A DNA stretch of 64,000 nt from assembly GCF_003952485.1 (NCBI RefSeq), contig NZ_CP034447.1, positions 1,674,001 to 1,738,000 of the forward strand. The letters run 5' to 3'. Of the stretch, positions 26,017-33,785 are shown in pieces. The notes beneath the pieces were generated by a model that saw only the letters and a list, made by a program, of their open reading frames with translations, did not search any database and had not been told where the DNA came from. The number at the start of each line of letters is the position of its first letter. Position 1 is the first letter of the stretch. This DNA is from Mesorhizobium sp. M1E.F.Ca.ET.045.02.1.1 (GTDB taxonomy: Bacteria > Pseudomonadota > Alphaproteobacteria > Rhizobiales > Rhizobiaceae). Made by a program: the position numbers and the translations under genes.

Positions 26017-26118
26017 GTAGGCAGTAGGGAATAGTCGGTAGTCAGTTTTGAATGGTGCGAGCGGCCACTCATGCATCGCCACGGTCAGCCAACCATTTCT
26101 CTATTCCCTACTGCCTAC
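26017..26118. repeat. Inverted repeat between chvI and chvG
   Basis: An 18-base sequence at 26017-26034 (GTAGGCAGTAGGGAATAG) is exactly complementary to 26101-26118. The 66 bases between contain no gene. The element fills almost the whole chvI-chvG gap, so any chvIG mRNA would carry a stable hairpin there. The right arm continues into short TCACTAC repeats. Confidence 0.85.
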
Positions 26119-26154
26119 TCACTACTCACTAATTTGAGCAGGGACTGCTAGTTG

Positions 26155-27939
26155 ATGGCAGTGGACGTAGAGCGAGGCAGGCGGGCGGGCGCGGCGAGGC
26201 GCCCGTCGCGGATCGTGCCCGCATTCGTGTCGAAGATCACGGTGCCGATGCGCCGTTTTCTCGGCCATCACATCTTCTCCAGCCTGACGCGGCGCATCCT
26301 GTTCCTCAACCTGGCCGGCCTTGCGGTGCTGGTCACCGGCATCCTCTACCTCAACACCTTCCGCGACGGCCTGATCGACGCCCGCGTCGAAAGCCTGATG
26401 ACGCAAGGCGAGATCATCGCCGGCGCGATCGCGGCCTCGGCGACGGTCGAGACCGACTCGATCAGCATCGATCCGGAAAAGCTTCTCGAACTGCAGGCCG
26501 GCGAAAGCCTTGGGCCGGGTTCCGACCAGCTCGACAATCTCGACTTCCCGATCAATCCCGAGCGCGTGGCGCCGGTGCTGAGACGCCTGATCTCGCCGAC
26601 GCGCACGCGCGCCCGCATCTATGACCGCGACGCGAACCTTTTGCTCGATTCGCGCCATCTCTATTCGCGCGGCCAGATCCTGCGCTACGACCTGCCGCCG
26701 GTCGACGACGAACAGCCGGACCTTCTGGAGCGCGTCGAAAAATTCGTCTTCGACTTTTTCCGCAACAAGGACCTGCCCGTCTATCACGAGCAGCCCGGCG
26801 GCAATGGCGCGGCCTTCCCCGAAGTGGTGAAGGCGCTGACCGGCGGCCCCTCGACGATCGTGCGGGTGAGCGAGCAGGGCGAGCAGATCGTCTCGGTCGC
26901 GGTGCCGATCCAGCGCTTCCGCGCCGTGCTCGGCGTGCTGATGCTGTCCACCGAAGGCGGCGATATCGACAAGATCGTCGCGGCCGAACGCAAGGCGATC
27001 CTGCGCGTGTTCGGCATCGCGGCACTCGTCACCGCCATCCTCTCGATGCTTTTGGCCTCCACCATCGCCAATCCGCTGCGGCGGCTTTCCGCCGCCGCCG
27101 TCAGGGTGCGGCGCGGCGTCAAGAGCCGCGAGGAAATCCCGGACTTCTCCGACCGGCAGGACGAGATCGGCAATTTGTCGATCGCGGTGCGCGACATGAC
27201 CAATGCGCTCTACGCGCGCATCGAGGCCATCGAGAGCTTCGCCGCCGACGTCTCGCACGAGCTCAAGAACCCGCTGACCTCGCTGCGCAGCGCGGTCGAA
27301 ACACTGCCGCTGGCCAAGAACGACACCTCCCGCGCCCGGCTGATGGAGATAATCCAGCACGATGTGAGGCGGCTCGACCGGCTGATCACCGATATTTCCG
27401 ACGCATCAAGGCTCGATGCCGAACTCGCGCGGGAAGACGCGGGAACCGTCGATCTGAAGAAATTCGTCACCGACCTCATCGCGGTCTCGCGCGAGACGAC
27501 GCGCAACAAGAAGGCGGTCGAGATCGAGCTCAAGGTCGCCAAGCTGCCGCAGGGCGTCAAAGGCTATGTCGTCGCCGGCCACGATCTGAGGATCGGCCAG
27601 GTCATCACCAACCTGATCGAGAACGCCCGCTCCTTCGTTCCCGAGGAACACGGCCACATCACCATCTCGCTGGCGCGCGCCGGCAAGTTCAACATCGTCA
27701 CCGTCGACGACAACGGTCCGGGCATCAGGGCCGAAAAGATCGACCGCATTTTCGAGCGCTTCTACACCGACCGGCCCGCCGGCGAGGCCTTCGGCCAGAA
27801 TTCCGGCCTCGGCCTGTCGATCAGCCGCCAGATCGTCGAGGCGCATGGCGGCACGCTGACGGCGGAAAACATCCCCGGCACCAAGCCCGGCGAGATCAAG
27901 GGCGCGCGCTTCGTGGTGACGCTGCCGGCCGAAGGTTGA
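26155..27939 (+). CDS. chvG: Sensor histidine kinase ChvG (ExoS)
   Basis: A 594-residue membrane kinase. One transmembrane helix (about 48-68, LFLNLAGLAVLVTGILYL) and another (about 285-305) frame a periplasmic sensor region. A HAMP segment follows, then the H-box with His368 in ADVSHELKNPL, an N-box NLIENARSF, and G-boxes DNGPGI and GLGLS. This order matches ChvG/ExoS, partner of ChvI. The ATG at 26155 is preceded directly by an in-frame TTG that could also start. In relatives the periplasmic inhibitor ExoR acts on it; exoR is not in this window. Confidence 0.95.
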   Translation: MAVDVERGRRAGAARRPSRIVPAFVSKITVPMRRFLGHHIFSSLTRRILFLNLAGLAVLVTGILYLNTFRDGLIDARVESLMTQGEIIAGAIAASATVETDSISIDPEKLLELQAGESLGPGSDQLDNLDFPINPERVAPVLRRLISPTRTRARIYDRDANLLLDSRHLYSRGQILRYDLPPVDDEQPDLLERVEKFVFDFFRNKDLPVYHEQPGGNGAAFPEVVKALTGGPSTIVRVSEQGEQIVSVAVPIQRFRAVLGVLMLSTEGGDIDKIVAAERKAILRVFGIAALVTAILSMLLASTIANPLRRLSAAAVRVRRGVKSREEIPDFSDRQDEIGNLSIAVRDMTNALYARIEAIESFAADVSHELKNPLTSLRSAVETLPLAKNDTSRARLMEIIQHDVRRLDRLITDISDASRLDAELAREDAGTVDLKKFVTDLIAVSRETTRNKKAVEIELKVAKLPQGVKGYVVAGHDLRIGQVITNLIENARSFVPEEHGHITISLARAGKFNIVTVDDNGPGIRAEKIDRIFERFYTDRPAGEAFGQNSGLGLSISRQIVEAHGGTLTAENIPGTKPGEIKGARFVVTLPAEG

Positions 27940-27960
27940 TCACCGGCTCGAGACACGCTC

Positions 27961-28422
27961 ATGCCCGACCCTGCGGTGAAGCCTGAAAACATCCACGGAA
28001 CGGCGATCCTCATCGGCGACCGCGGCGTCCTCATCACCGGGCCGTCCGGCGTCGGCAAGACGACGCTGGCGCTGACGCTTATCGACCATTGCCGGGCGCG
28101 CGGGCTGTTTTCGCGGCTGATCAGTGACGACAGGCTGCTTGCCGCCTCACACCACGGGCGGCTGGTCTGCCGGGCGCCCGCCGCCATCGCCGGCCTCGCC
28201 GAGGTGCCGGGCTTCATTCCGAGCCCGCTGCCCTTTGAGCCGGGCGGCGTGATCGACCTCCATATCCGGCTGGTGCCGAAGCCGGAGATGGCCCGTTTCC
28301 AGGAAGAGATCAGCGAGCCGGTCGCGGGCTGTCCGGTGCCGCGCGTCGATCTTGCCGAGCGCAACGCCGCCACGGCTTTGCCGGCGGTGATGGCGCGGCT
28401 GTCGATCCTGCCTTTTTCGTGA
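27961..28422 (+). CDS. hprK: HPr kinase/phosphorylase, short alphaproteobacterial form
   Basis: A 153-residue protein corresponding to the C-terminal catalytic domain of HprK only. The P-loop is GPSGVGKTT (27-35) and SDDRLLAA and FEPGGVIDLHIRLVP follow. The N-terminal domain of Firmicute enzymes is missing, as is usual in alphaproteobacteria. It should phosphorylate a serine of HPr. It is 21 bases after chvG, linking the ChvIG system with the regulatory PTS. Confidence 0.92.
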   Translation: MPDPAVKPENIHGTAILIGDRGVLITGPSGVGKTTLALTLIDHCRARGLFSRLISDDRLLAASHHGRLVCRAPAAIAGLAEVPGFIPSPLPFEPGGVIDLHIRLVPKPEMARFQEEISEPVAGCPVPRVDLAERNAATALPAVMARLSILPFS

Positions 28423-28482
28423 TCCGGTTCCGGGTTTTTTGCTGCAATGCGTCAAAATGGCCCAGGCCGGAGCAATTTTGGG

Positions 28483-28512
28483 CTTGTCAACCGGCCGCAC
28501 GTCGACAAGATA
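28483..28512 (+). promoter_or_regulatory. Candidate promoter/inverted repeat before EIIA(Man)
   Basis: TTGTCA at 28484 and AAGATA at 28507 are 17 bases apart. CTTGTC (28483-28488) and GACAAG (28504-28509) are also inverted copies overlapping the two boxes, so a regulator could sit on the promoter. The -10 match is poor; the call is tentative. Confidence 0.3.
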
Positions 28513-28587
28513 GCGCTCCCGCCGCCTGGAATGGTTGGCGAACATAAGATACGCCTGTGAAGCGGCGATGACGGGAGCCACCAACGA

Positions 28588-28989
28588 ATGATCGGACTCG
28601 TGCTCGTGACGCACGGTCAACTCGCCACCGAGTTCCGGCATGCCGTAGAACATGTGGTGGGGCCACAAGACAATTTCGAGACCGTGGCGATCGGCGCCGA
28701 TGACGACATGGAGAGGCGCCGGGCCGACATCGTCGACGCGGTCGCGCGCGTCGATACCGGGGCCGGCGTCATCGTGCTCACCGACATGTTCGGCGGCACA
28801 CCATCGAACCTCGCGATCTCGGTGATGGAATCCGGCCGCACCGAGGTGATCGCCGGCATGAACCTGCCGATGCTGATCAAGCTGTCCTCGGTCCGCAAGG
28901 GCGACAACATGACCGCCGCGCTCGACGAGGCGCAGGCCGCGGGGCGCAAGTACATCAACGTCGCCAGCCAGCTTCTGAGCAGCAAATGA
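28588..28989 (+). CDS. PTS EIIA component, mannose family
   Basis: A 133-residue EIIA(Man)-like protein. The phosphorylated histidine is His9 in LVLVTHGQLA; VLTDMFGGTPSNLA is the second family signature. No EIIB, EIIC or EIID genes are nearby, so it belongs to the regulatory PTS of Rhizobiales rather than to sugar import. It accepts phosphate from HPr, whose gene overlaps its stop codon (ATGA). In relatives this branch affects carbon control and exopolysaccharide. Confidence 0.93.
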   Translation: MIGLVLVTHGQLATEFRHAVEHVVGPQDNFETVAIGADDDMERRRADIVDAVARVDTGAGVIVLTDMFGGTPSNLAISVMESGRTEVIAGMNLPMLIKLSSVRKGDNMTAALDEAQAAGRKYINVASQLLSSK

Positions 28990-29282
28990 ATGCCCAGGCG
29001 CCGGAAAGGGACGAGGTGGTGCGGGAGTTCCCGATCGTCAACCAGCGCGGCCTGCATGCCCGCGCTTCGGCCAAATTCGTCCAGGTCGCCAGCGGCTTCG
29101 ATGCCACCATCCATGTCGAGAAGGATGGGGTGAAAGTCGGCGGAACGTCGATCATGGGCCTCATGATGCTGGCGGCAAGCCCTGGCTATTCCATCCGCGT
29201 CACCGCCATCGGCCCGCAAGCCGGCCCGGCCCTGGACGCGCTGGAGCAGTTGGTCGCCTCGCGCTTCGGCGAGGAAATCTAG
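28986..29282 (+). CDS. ptsH: Phosphocarrier protein HPr
   Basis: A 98-residue HPr with a short N-terminal extension. The PEP-dependent phosphorylation site is His24 in NQRGLHARASAK, and Ser55 in GGTSIMGLMML is the site for HprK. The ATG overlaps the stop of the EIIA gene. Enzyme I is not in the window. Together with hprK it provides a serine/histidine switch that could report carbon and energy status to the adjacent ChvG/ChvI pair. Confidence 0.95.
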   Translation: MNAQAPERDEVVREFPIVNQRGLHARASAKFVQVASGFDATIHVEKDGVKVGGTSIMGLMMLAASPGYSIRVTAIGPQAGPALDALEQLVASRFGEEI

Positions 29283-29452
29283 TTCCTCAGCACAGGGATT
29301 TTGACCGGTCGGCTCTGTTTGCGTTGGCAGGTGGCATGCCTTGGAGATTGGCCGAAACGCCCACCCCGTCGGGGCGTCTTCAACCAATCCCCGGCGTTTG
29401 CGCCGATTTCACGGAACGGCAACCTTTCAAAATCCCTGGTCGGGGGAACTAG
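29279..29452. repeat. Imperfect inverted repeat in the ptsH-ahcY spacer
   Basis: The 27 bases at 29279-29305 match the reverse complement of 29426-29452 at 22 positions without gaps; both have CTAGTTCC and AGGGATTTTGA. The left arm includes the ptsH stop codon. The right arm runs into a perfect 14-base palindrome, GGGAACTAGTTCCC (29444-29457). The 340-base spacer has no gene. It may be a small insertion-like element or a processing/termination structure. Confidence 0.6.
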
Positions 29453-29494
29453 TTCCCTGGCCTCCCATCTCGCGCTTCCTGAAGACATGCACGA

Positions 29495-29510
29495 ATAAAG
29501 ATTTCTTTAT
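29495..29510. promoter_or_regulatory. Candidate SahR-type operator upstream of ahcY
   Basis: ATAAAGA-TT-TCTTTAT is a perfect inverted repeat 113 bases before the ahcY start, in locally AT-rich DNA. Many proteobacteria repress ahcY through the ArsR-family regulator SahR at palindromic, AT-rich sites, so this is a good candidate. I cannot confirm the exact rhizobial consensus from memory. No riboswitch fold is obvious. Confidence 0.45.
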
Positions 29511-29622
29511 ATCCCATTGTCGTTTGGCGGCCGATCTGCTAGTCAGGCCGGCAATCCGCGCCCCTCCATGCGCCGTCCCGGCGCCGGCGCGCTTTTGAAG
29601 ACAATCACACCGGAGCACTGCC

Positions 29623-31023
29623 ATGACGGGTAGCAAGGACTATGTGGTCGCCGATATCTCGCTTGCCGGCTGGGGCCGCAAGGAGATCGAGATCGCCGAA
29701 ACCGAAATGCCGGGCCTGATGGCCTGCCGCGAGGAGTTCGGCGACAAGAAGCCGCTGAAGGGCGCGCGCATCACCGGCTCGCTGCACATGACGATCCAGA
29801 CGGCGGTGCTGATCGAGACGCTGAAGGCGCTGGGCGCCGATATCCGCTGGGCCTCCTGCAACATCTTCTCGACCCAGGACCATGCCGCGGCGGCGATCGC
29901 CGAGGCCGGCATTCCGGTCTTCGCCATCAAGGGCGAATCGCTCGAGGACTATTGGAACTACACCGACCGGATCTTCCAGTGGGCCGACGGCGGTACCTCC
30001 AACATGATCCTCGACGATGGCGGCGACGCCACGATGTACATCCTGCTCGGCGCCCGCGCCGAAGCGGGCGAGGACGTGCTGTCCAATCCGGGCAGCGAAG
30101 AGGAAGAGATCCTGTTTGCCCAGATCAAGAAGCGCATGAAAGCCTCGCCGGGCTTCTTCGCCAAACAAAGGGAAGCGATCCGCGGCGTCACCGAGGAGAC
30201 GACCACCGGCGTCAACCGTCTCTATCAGTTGCAGAAGAAGGGTCTGCTGCCCTTTCCGGCGATCAACGTCAACGATTCCGTCACCAAGTCGAAGTTCGAC
30301 AACAAGTACGGCTGCAAGGAATCGCTGGTCGACGGCATCCGGCGCGGCACCGACACGATGATGGCCGGCAAGGTCGCCGTGGTCTGCGGCTATGGCGACG
30401 TCGGCAAGGGCTCGTCGGCCTCGCTGCGCGGCGCCGGCGCCCGAGTCAAGGTGACCGAGGTCGACCCGATCTGCGCGCTGCAGGCGGCGATGGATGGCTT
30501 CGAGGTCGTCACGCTGGAAGACGCGGCGCCCACCGCCGACATCGTCATCACCACCACCGGCAACAAGGACGTCGTCACGCTCGACCATATGCGGGCGATG
30601 AAGGACATGGTGATCGTCGGCAACATCGGCCACTTCGACAACGAGATCCAGGTGGCGTCGTTGCGCAACCTGAAATGGACCAACGTCAAGCCGCAGGTGG
30701 ACCTGATCACCTTCCCGGACGGCAAGCGGATGATCCTTCTGTCGGAAGGCCGCCTGCTCAACCTCGGCAACGCCACCGGCCATCCGAGCTTCGTCATGTC
30801 GGCCTCGTTCACCAACCAGGTGCTGGCGCAGATCGAACTCTTCACCAAGCACGGCCAGTATCAGAACCAGGTCTATGTGCTGCCCAAGCACCTCGACGAG
30901 AAGGTGGCGCGGCTGCATCTCGACAAGCTCGGCGCCAAGCTCACGGAGCTGTCGGGCGAACAGGCCGCCTATATCGGCGTGACGCCGCAGGGGCCATACA
31001 AGCCGGAACACTACCGCTATTAA
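29623..31023 (+). CDS. ahcY: S-adenosylhomocysteine hydrolase (adenosylhomocysteinase)
   Basis: A 466-residue enzyme that splits S-adenosylhomocysteine into adenosine and homocysteine, closing the methyl cycle. The NAD-binding loop is [34 protein letters not shown] and the C-terminal KPEHYRY (NAD-contact lysine and tyrosine) are conserved. Length includes the roughly 40-residue insert usual in proteobacterial enzymes. It stands alone between the ptsH spacer and its terminator. Confidence 0.98.
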   Translation: MTGSKDYVVADISLAGWGRKEIEIAETEMPGLMACREEFGDKKPLKGARITGSLHMTIQTAVLIETLKALGADIRWASCNIFSTQDHAAAAIAEAGIPVFAIKGESLEDYWNYTDRIFQWADGGTSNMILDDGGDATMYILLGARAEAGEDVLSNPGSEEEEILFAQIKKRMKASPGFFAKQREAIRGVTEETTTGVNRLYQLQKKGLLPFPAINVNDSVTKSKFDNKYGCKESLVDGIRRGTDTMMAGKVAVVCGYGDVGKGSSASLRGAGARVKVTEVDPICALQAAMDGFEVVTLEDAAPTADIVITTTGNKDVVTLDHMRAMKDMVIVGNIGHFDNEIQVASLRNLKWTNVKPQVDLITFPDGKRMILLSEGRLLNLGNATGHPSFVMSASFTNQVLAQIELFTKHGQYQNQVYVLPKHLDEKVARLHLDKLGAKLTELSGEQAAYIGVTPQGPYKPEHYRY

Positions 31024-31050
31024 CCAAAGCGAAAATATCTACAATATATT

Positions 31051-31089
31051 GAAGCCGGGTGTTGACTTTCCGCCCGGCTTCATTTTTTG
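31051..31089 (+). terminator. Rho-independent terminator of ahcY
   Basis: GAAGCCGGG (31051) and CCCGGCTTC (31073) form a nine-pair stem with a 13-base loop, followed by ATTTTTT. It lies 28 bases after the ahcY stop. Confidence 0.9.
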
Positions 31090-31211
31090 CGCCCATGATT
31101 CTTCACGCCGATTCCGGCAGGCGTTATTGTTGTGATTCGCGGTCCGGGGACAGATGGGCCGGGGACGCATTCAGGGCGGTCTTGCATTCAAGCGGCGAAG
31201 AGGACCAAGAC

Positions 31212-33779
31212 ATGCCGGGGGAATACCCGCCACGCGCGGGAACGGCCGTTTCCGGCGGCCACGAGGATTCGATCAAGACCGGCTCCGCCGCGTCAGGCGG
31301 AGGCTTTCGATGGCGCGCCGGCGCGCGCCTGGGCACGCTTCTTGCCGCCTCCACGCTTGCCGGCCCGCTGCTTGGCCTTGCGGCGCATGCCGAGACAGGC
31401 ATCGCGCAGAAGACGGCACCGGCGGTCAGCACCGTCGAGGTGATGCAGCTTGCCATGTTCGTCGGCGTCATGGGCGCGGCACTTGTCTCCGCCATCTTCC
31501 TGATCCGCGAACGGGCGCGCACCGCGGCGCAAAACGTCGAGCTCAGAGCCCGGATCGCCGACGTGAACGCGGCTCTTCAGCGCTCGGACGCGCTGCTCAA
31601 TCTGCGCGACCAGCGCGTCGTCGTCTGGACCTCGGAGAACAAGAAGCCGGAGCTCATCGGCAGCCTGCCGCTGGAAAGCGGCGCACCCGATGAGAGGTCC
31701 GCCTTCCTCGCCTTCGGCCGCTGGCTGATGCCGCGTTCGGCCGCGGCGCTGGAGAATGCCATAGCCGCCCTGCGCGACGGATCGAAGGCCTTCGACCTCG
31801 TCATCGAGACGCAGGCGGGCATGCCGCTCGAAGTGCACGGCCGCAAGAGCGCCGCGCATGTGCTGGTACGCTTCATCTCGCTGTCGGAAACGCTGCGCAA
31901 CCAGGCCCGGCTGAAGATCGAGAACCAGCGGCTCGGCACCGACTACGACACCATGCTCGGCCTGCTCGATGCGCTCAAGATGCCGGCATGGCTGCGCGCG
32001 GCCGACGGGCGGCTGAAATGGGTGAACCGCGCCTACGCCGAAGCGGTGGAGGCGGGAAGCGTCGAGGCTGCCGTCCGCGAAGCCAAGGAATTTCTCGGCG
32101 GCCAGGCGCGCGAGCAGATAGCCGAGCAGCACAAGTCGCGCCCCGTCTTCGAGCAGACTTTGTCGACGGTGATCGAGGGCGACCGCCGCATGTTCGCGGT
32201 GACCGACTTCGCCGACGCCGACGGCTCGGCGGGCCTTGCCTGCGACATCAGCGCCATCGAGACGATCCGCGCCGAATATGAGCGGACCGTGCGCAGCCAT
32301 GCCGACACGCTCGACCAGCTCAACACGGCCGTGGCGATCTTCGACACGGACGAGAAGCTGCGCTTCTTCAACCAGGCGTTCCAGAAACTCTGGAACCTGG
32401 ACAGCGGTTTCCTGCACAGCGCCCCCGACAACGCCCTGCTGCTCGACCGGCTGCGCAGCGAAGGCAAGATCGCCGAGCAGCCGGAATGGCGGCGCTGGAA
32501 GGAGAACCTGCTCGGCGCCTACCGCGCCGTCGAATCGCAGGAGCATTGGTGGCACCTGCCGGACGGCAAGACGATCCGCGTGGTGGCCAACCCGCAGCCC
32601 AAGGGCGGCGTGACCTGGGTGTTCGAGAACCTGACAGAGAAGATCGATCTCGAAAGCCGCTACCGGACCGCCGTGCGGGTGCAGGGCGAGACGCTGGATA
32701 ATCTCGCCGAGGGCGTGGCGGTGTTCGGACCGGACGGCCGGCTTCGCCTGTCCAACCCCGCCTTCATCGCGTTGTGGGGGCTGGCGCCGGACGCGATCAA
32801 GCCGAACGTGCATGTCTCGGCGATCCGCGACCTTTGCGACCAGCGGGCGGCCGACAGTCCGTGGGGCGGTTTCGTGGCCGCCATCACCGGCTTCGACGAC
32901 GAGCGCCGCGATCGCCATGGTCAGACCGAACTTGTCGACGGCACGGTGTTGAGCTACGCCGTGATCCATCTGCCCAACGGGCAGGTGATGATGACCTTCG
33001 TCGACGTCACCGACACCGTCAATGTCGAGCGAGCGCTGAAGGACAGGAACGAGGCGCTGGAGAGATCGGACCAGTTGAAGAACGAGTTCGTGCAGCATGT
33101 CTCCTACGAGTTGCGCTCGCCGCTGACCAACATCATCGGCTTCACCGAGCTCTTGTCGCTGCCTTCGACCGGACCGCTGACGCCGAAGCAGCGCGAATAT
33201 GTCGAGCATGTCGGCTCGTCGTCCTCGGTGCTGCTCACCATCGTCAACGACATACTGGACCTGGCGACGGTCGATGCCGGCATCATGCAGCTCGACATTT
33301 CCGAAATGAGCATCGACAGGACCATCGCGGCGGCCGCCGAGCTGGTCGCCGACCGGCTGGAAGAGCACTCGATCAAGCTCAGGGTCGACGCGGCATCGGC
33401 GCCGAAGAGCTTCCATGGCGACGAGATCCGTGTCCGCCAGATCCTCTATAATCTCTTGAGCAATGCGGCGAACTATGCGCCGGAGGCGAGCACGATCACG
33501 CTGACCTGCCGCCAGCTCGCCGAAGGCGTGGAATTCTCCGTGCATGATGACGGGCCCGGAATGCCGCCGGACGTGCTGGAATCGGTCTTCCGCCGCTTCG
33601 AGCCGCGCGCCAATGGCGGCCGCCGGCGCGGCGCCGGGCTCGGACTGTCGATCGTCAAGAGCTTTGTCGAATTGCATGGCGGAACCGTGCGCATCGAGAC
33701 CGGCATGGACAAGGGCACCACGGTCATCTGCACCTTCCCCGACACGCCGTCGGGCGGCATCCGTGAAGCGGCCGAGTAG
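31212..33779 (+). CDS. divL: DivL-like PAS-domain tyrosine pseudo-histidine kinase
   Basis: An 855-residue membrane sensor kinase-like protein. Two N-terminal hydrophobic segments (about 40-60 and 77-97) precede several PAS-like regions, then a HisKA/HATPase pair. At the phosphoacceptor position the H-box reads QHVSYELRSPLTNIIGF: Tyr632 replaces histidine, the hallmark of DivL. The N-box NLLSNAANYA and G-boxes DDGPGM and GAGLGLSIV remain. In Caulobacter DivL controls CckA and so CtrA; a cell-cycle role is likely here. The ATG at 31212 is a judgement: it follows an AAGAGG-type site and starts before the first hydrophobic segment. Confidence 0.88.
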   Translation: MPGEYPPRAGTAVSGGHEDSIKTGSAASGGGFRWRAGARLGTLLAASTLAGPLLGLAAHAETGIAQKTAPAVSTVEVMQLAMFVGVMGAALVSAIFLIRERARTAAQNVELRARIADVNAALQRSDALLNLRDQRVVVWTSENKKPELIGSLPLESGAPDERSAFLAFGRWLMPRSAAALENAIAALRDGSKAFDLVIETQAGMPLEVHGRKSAAHVLVRFISLSETLRNQARLKIENQRLGTDYDTMLGLLDALKMPAWLRAADGRLKWVNRAYAEAVEAGSVEAAVREAKEFLGGQAREQIAEQHKSRPVFEQTLSTVIEGDRRMFAVTDFADADGSAGLACDISAIETIRAEYERTVRSHADTLDQLNTAVAIFDTDEKLRFFNQAFQKLWNLDSGFLHSAPDNALLLDRLRSEGKIAEQPEWRRWKENLLGAYRAVESQEHWWHLPDGKTIRVVANPQPKGGVTWVFENLTEKIDLESRYRTAVRVQGETLDNLAEGVAVFGPDGRLRLSNPAFIALWGLAPDAIKPNVHVSAIRDLCDQRAADSPWGGFVAAITGFDDERRDRHGQTELVDGTVLSYAVIHLPNGQVMMTFVDVTDTVNVERALKDRNEALERSDQLKNEFVQHVSYELRSPLTNIIGFTELLSLPSTGPLTPKQREYVEHVGSSSSVLLTIVNDILDLATVDAGIMQLDISEMSIDRTIAAAAELVADRLEEHSIKLRVDAASAPKSFHGDEIRVRQILYNLLSNAANYAPEASTITLTCRQLAEGVEFSVHDDGPGMPPDVLESVFRRFEPRANGGRRRGAGLGLSIVKSFVELHGGTVRIETGMDKGTTVICTFPDTPSGGIREAAE

Positions 33780-33785
33780 CAAGCT

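Noticed and set aside
29283..29622. SAM or SAH riboswitch upstream of ahcY
   Set aside because: I could not recognise the conserved core of any known class; the palindrome fits a protein operator better.
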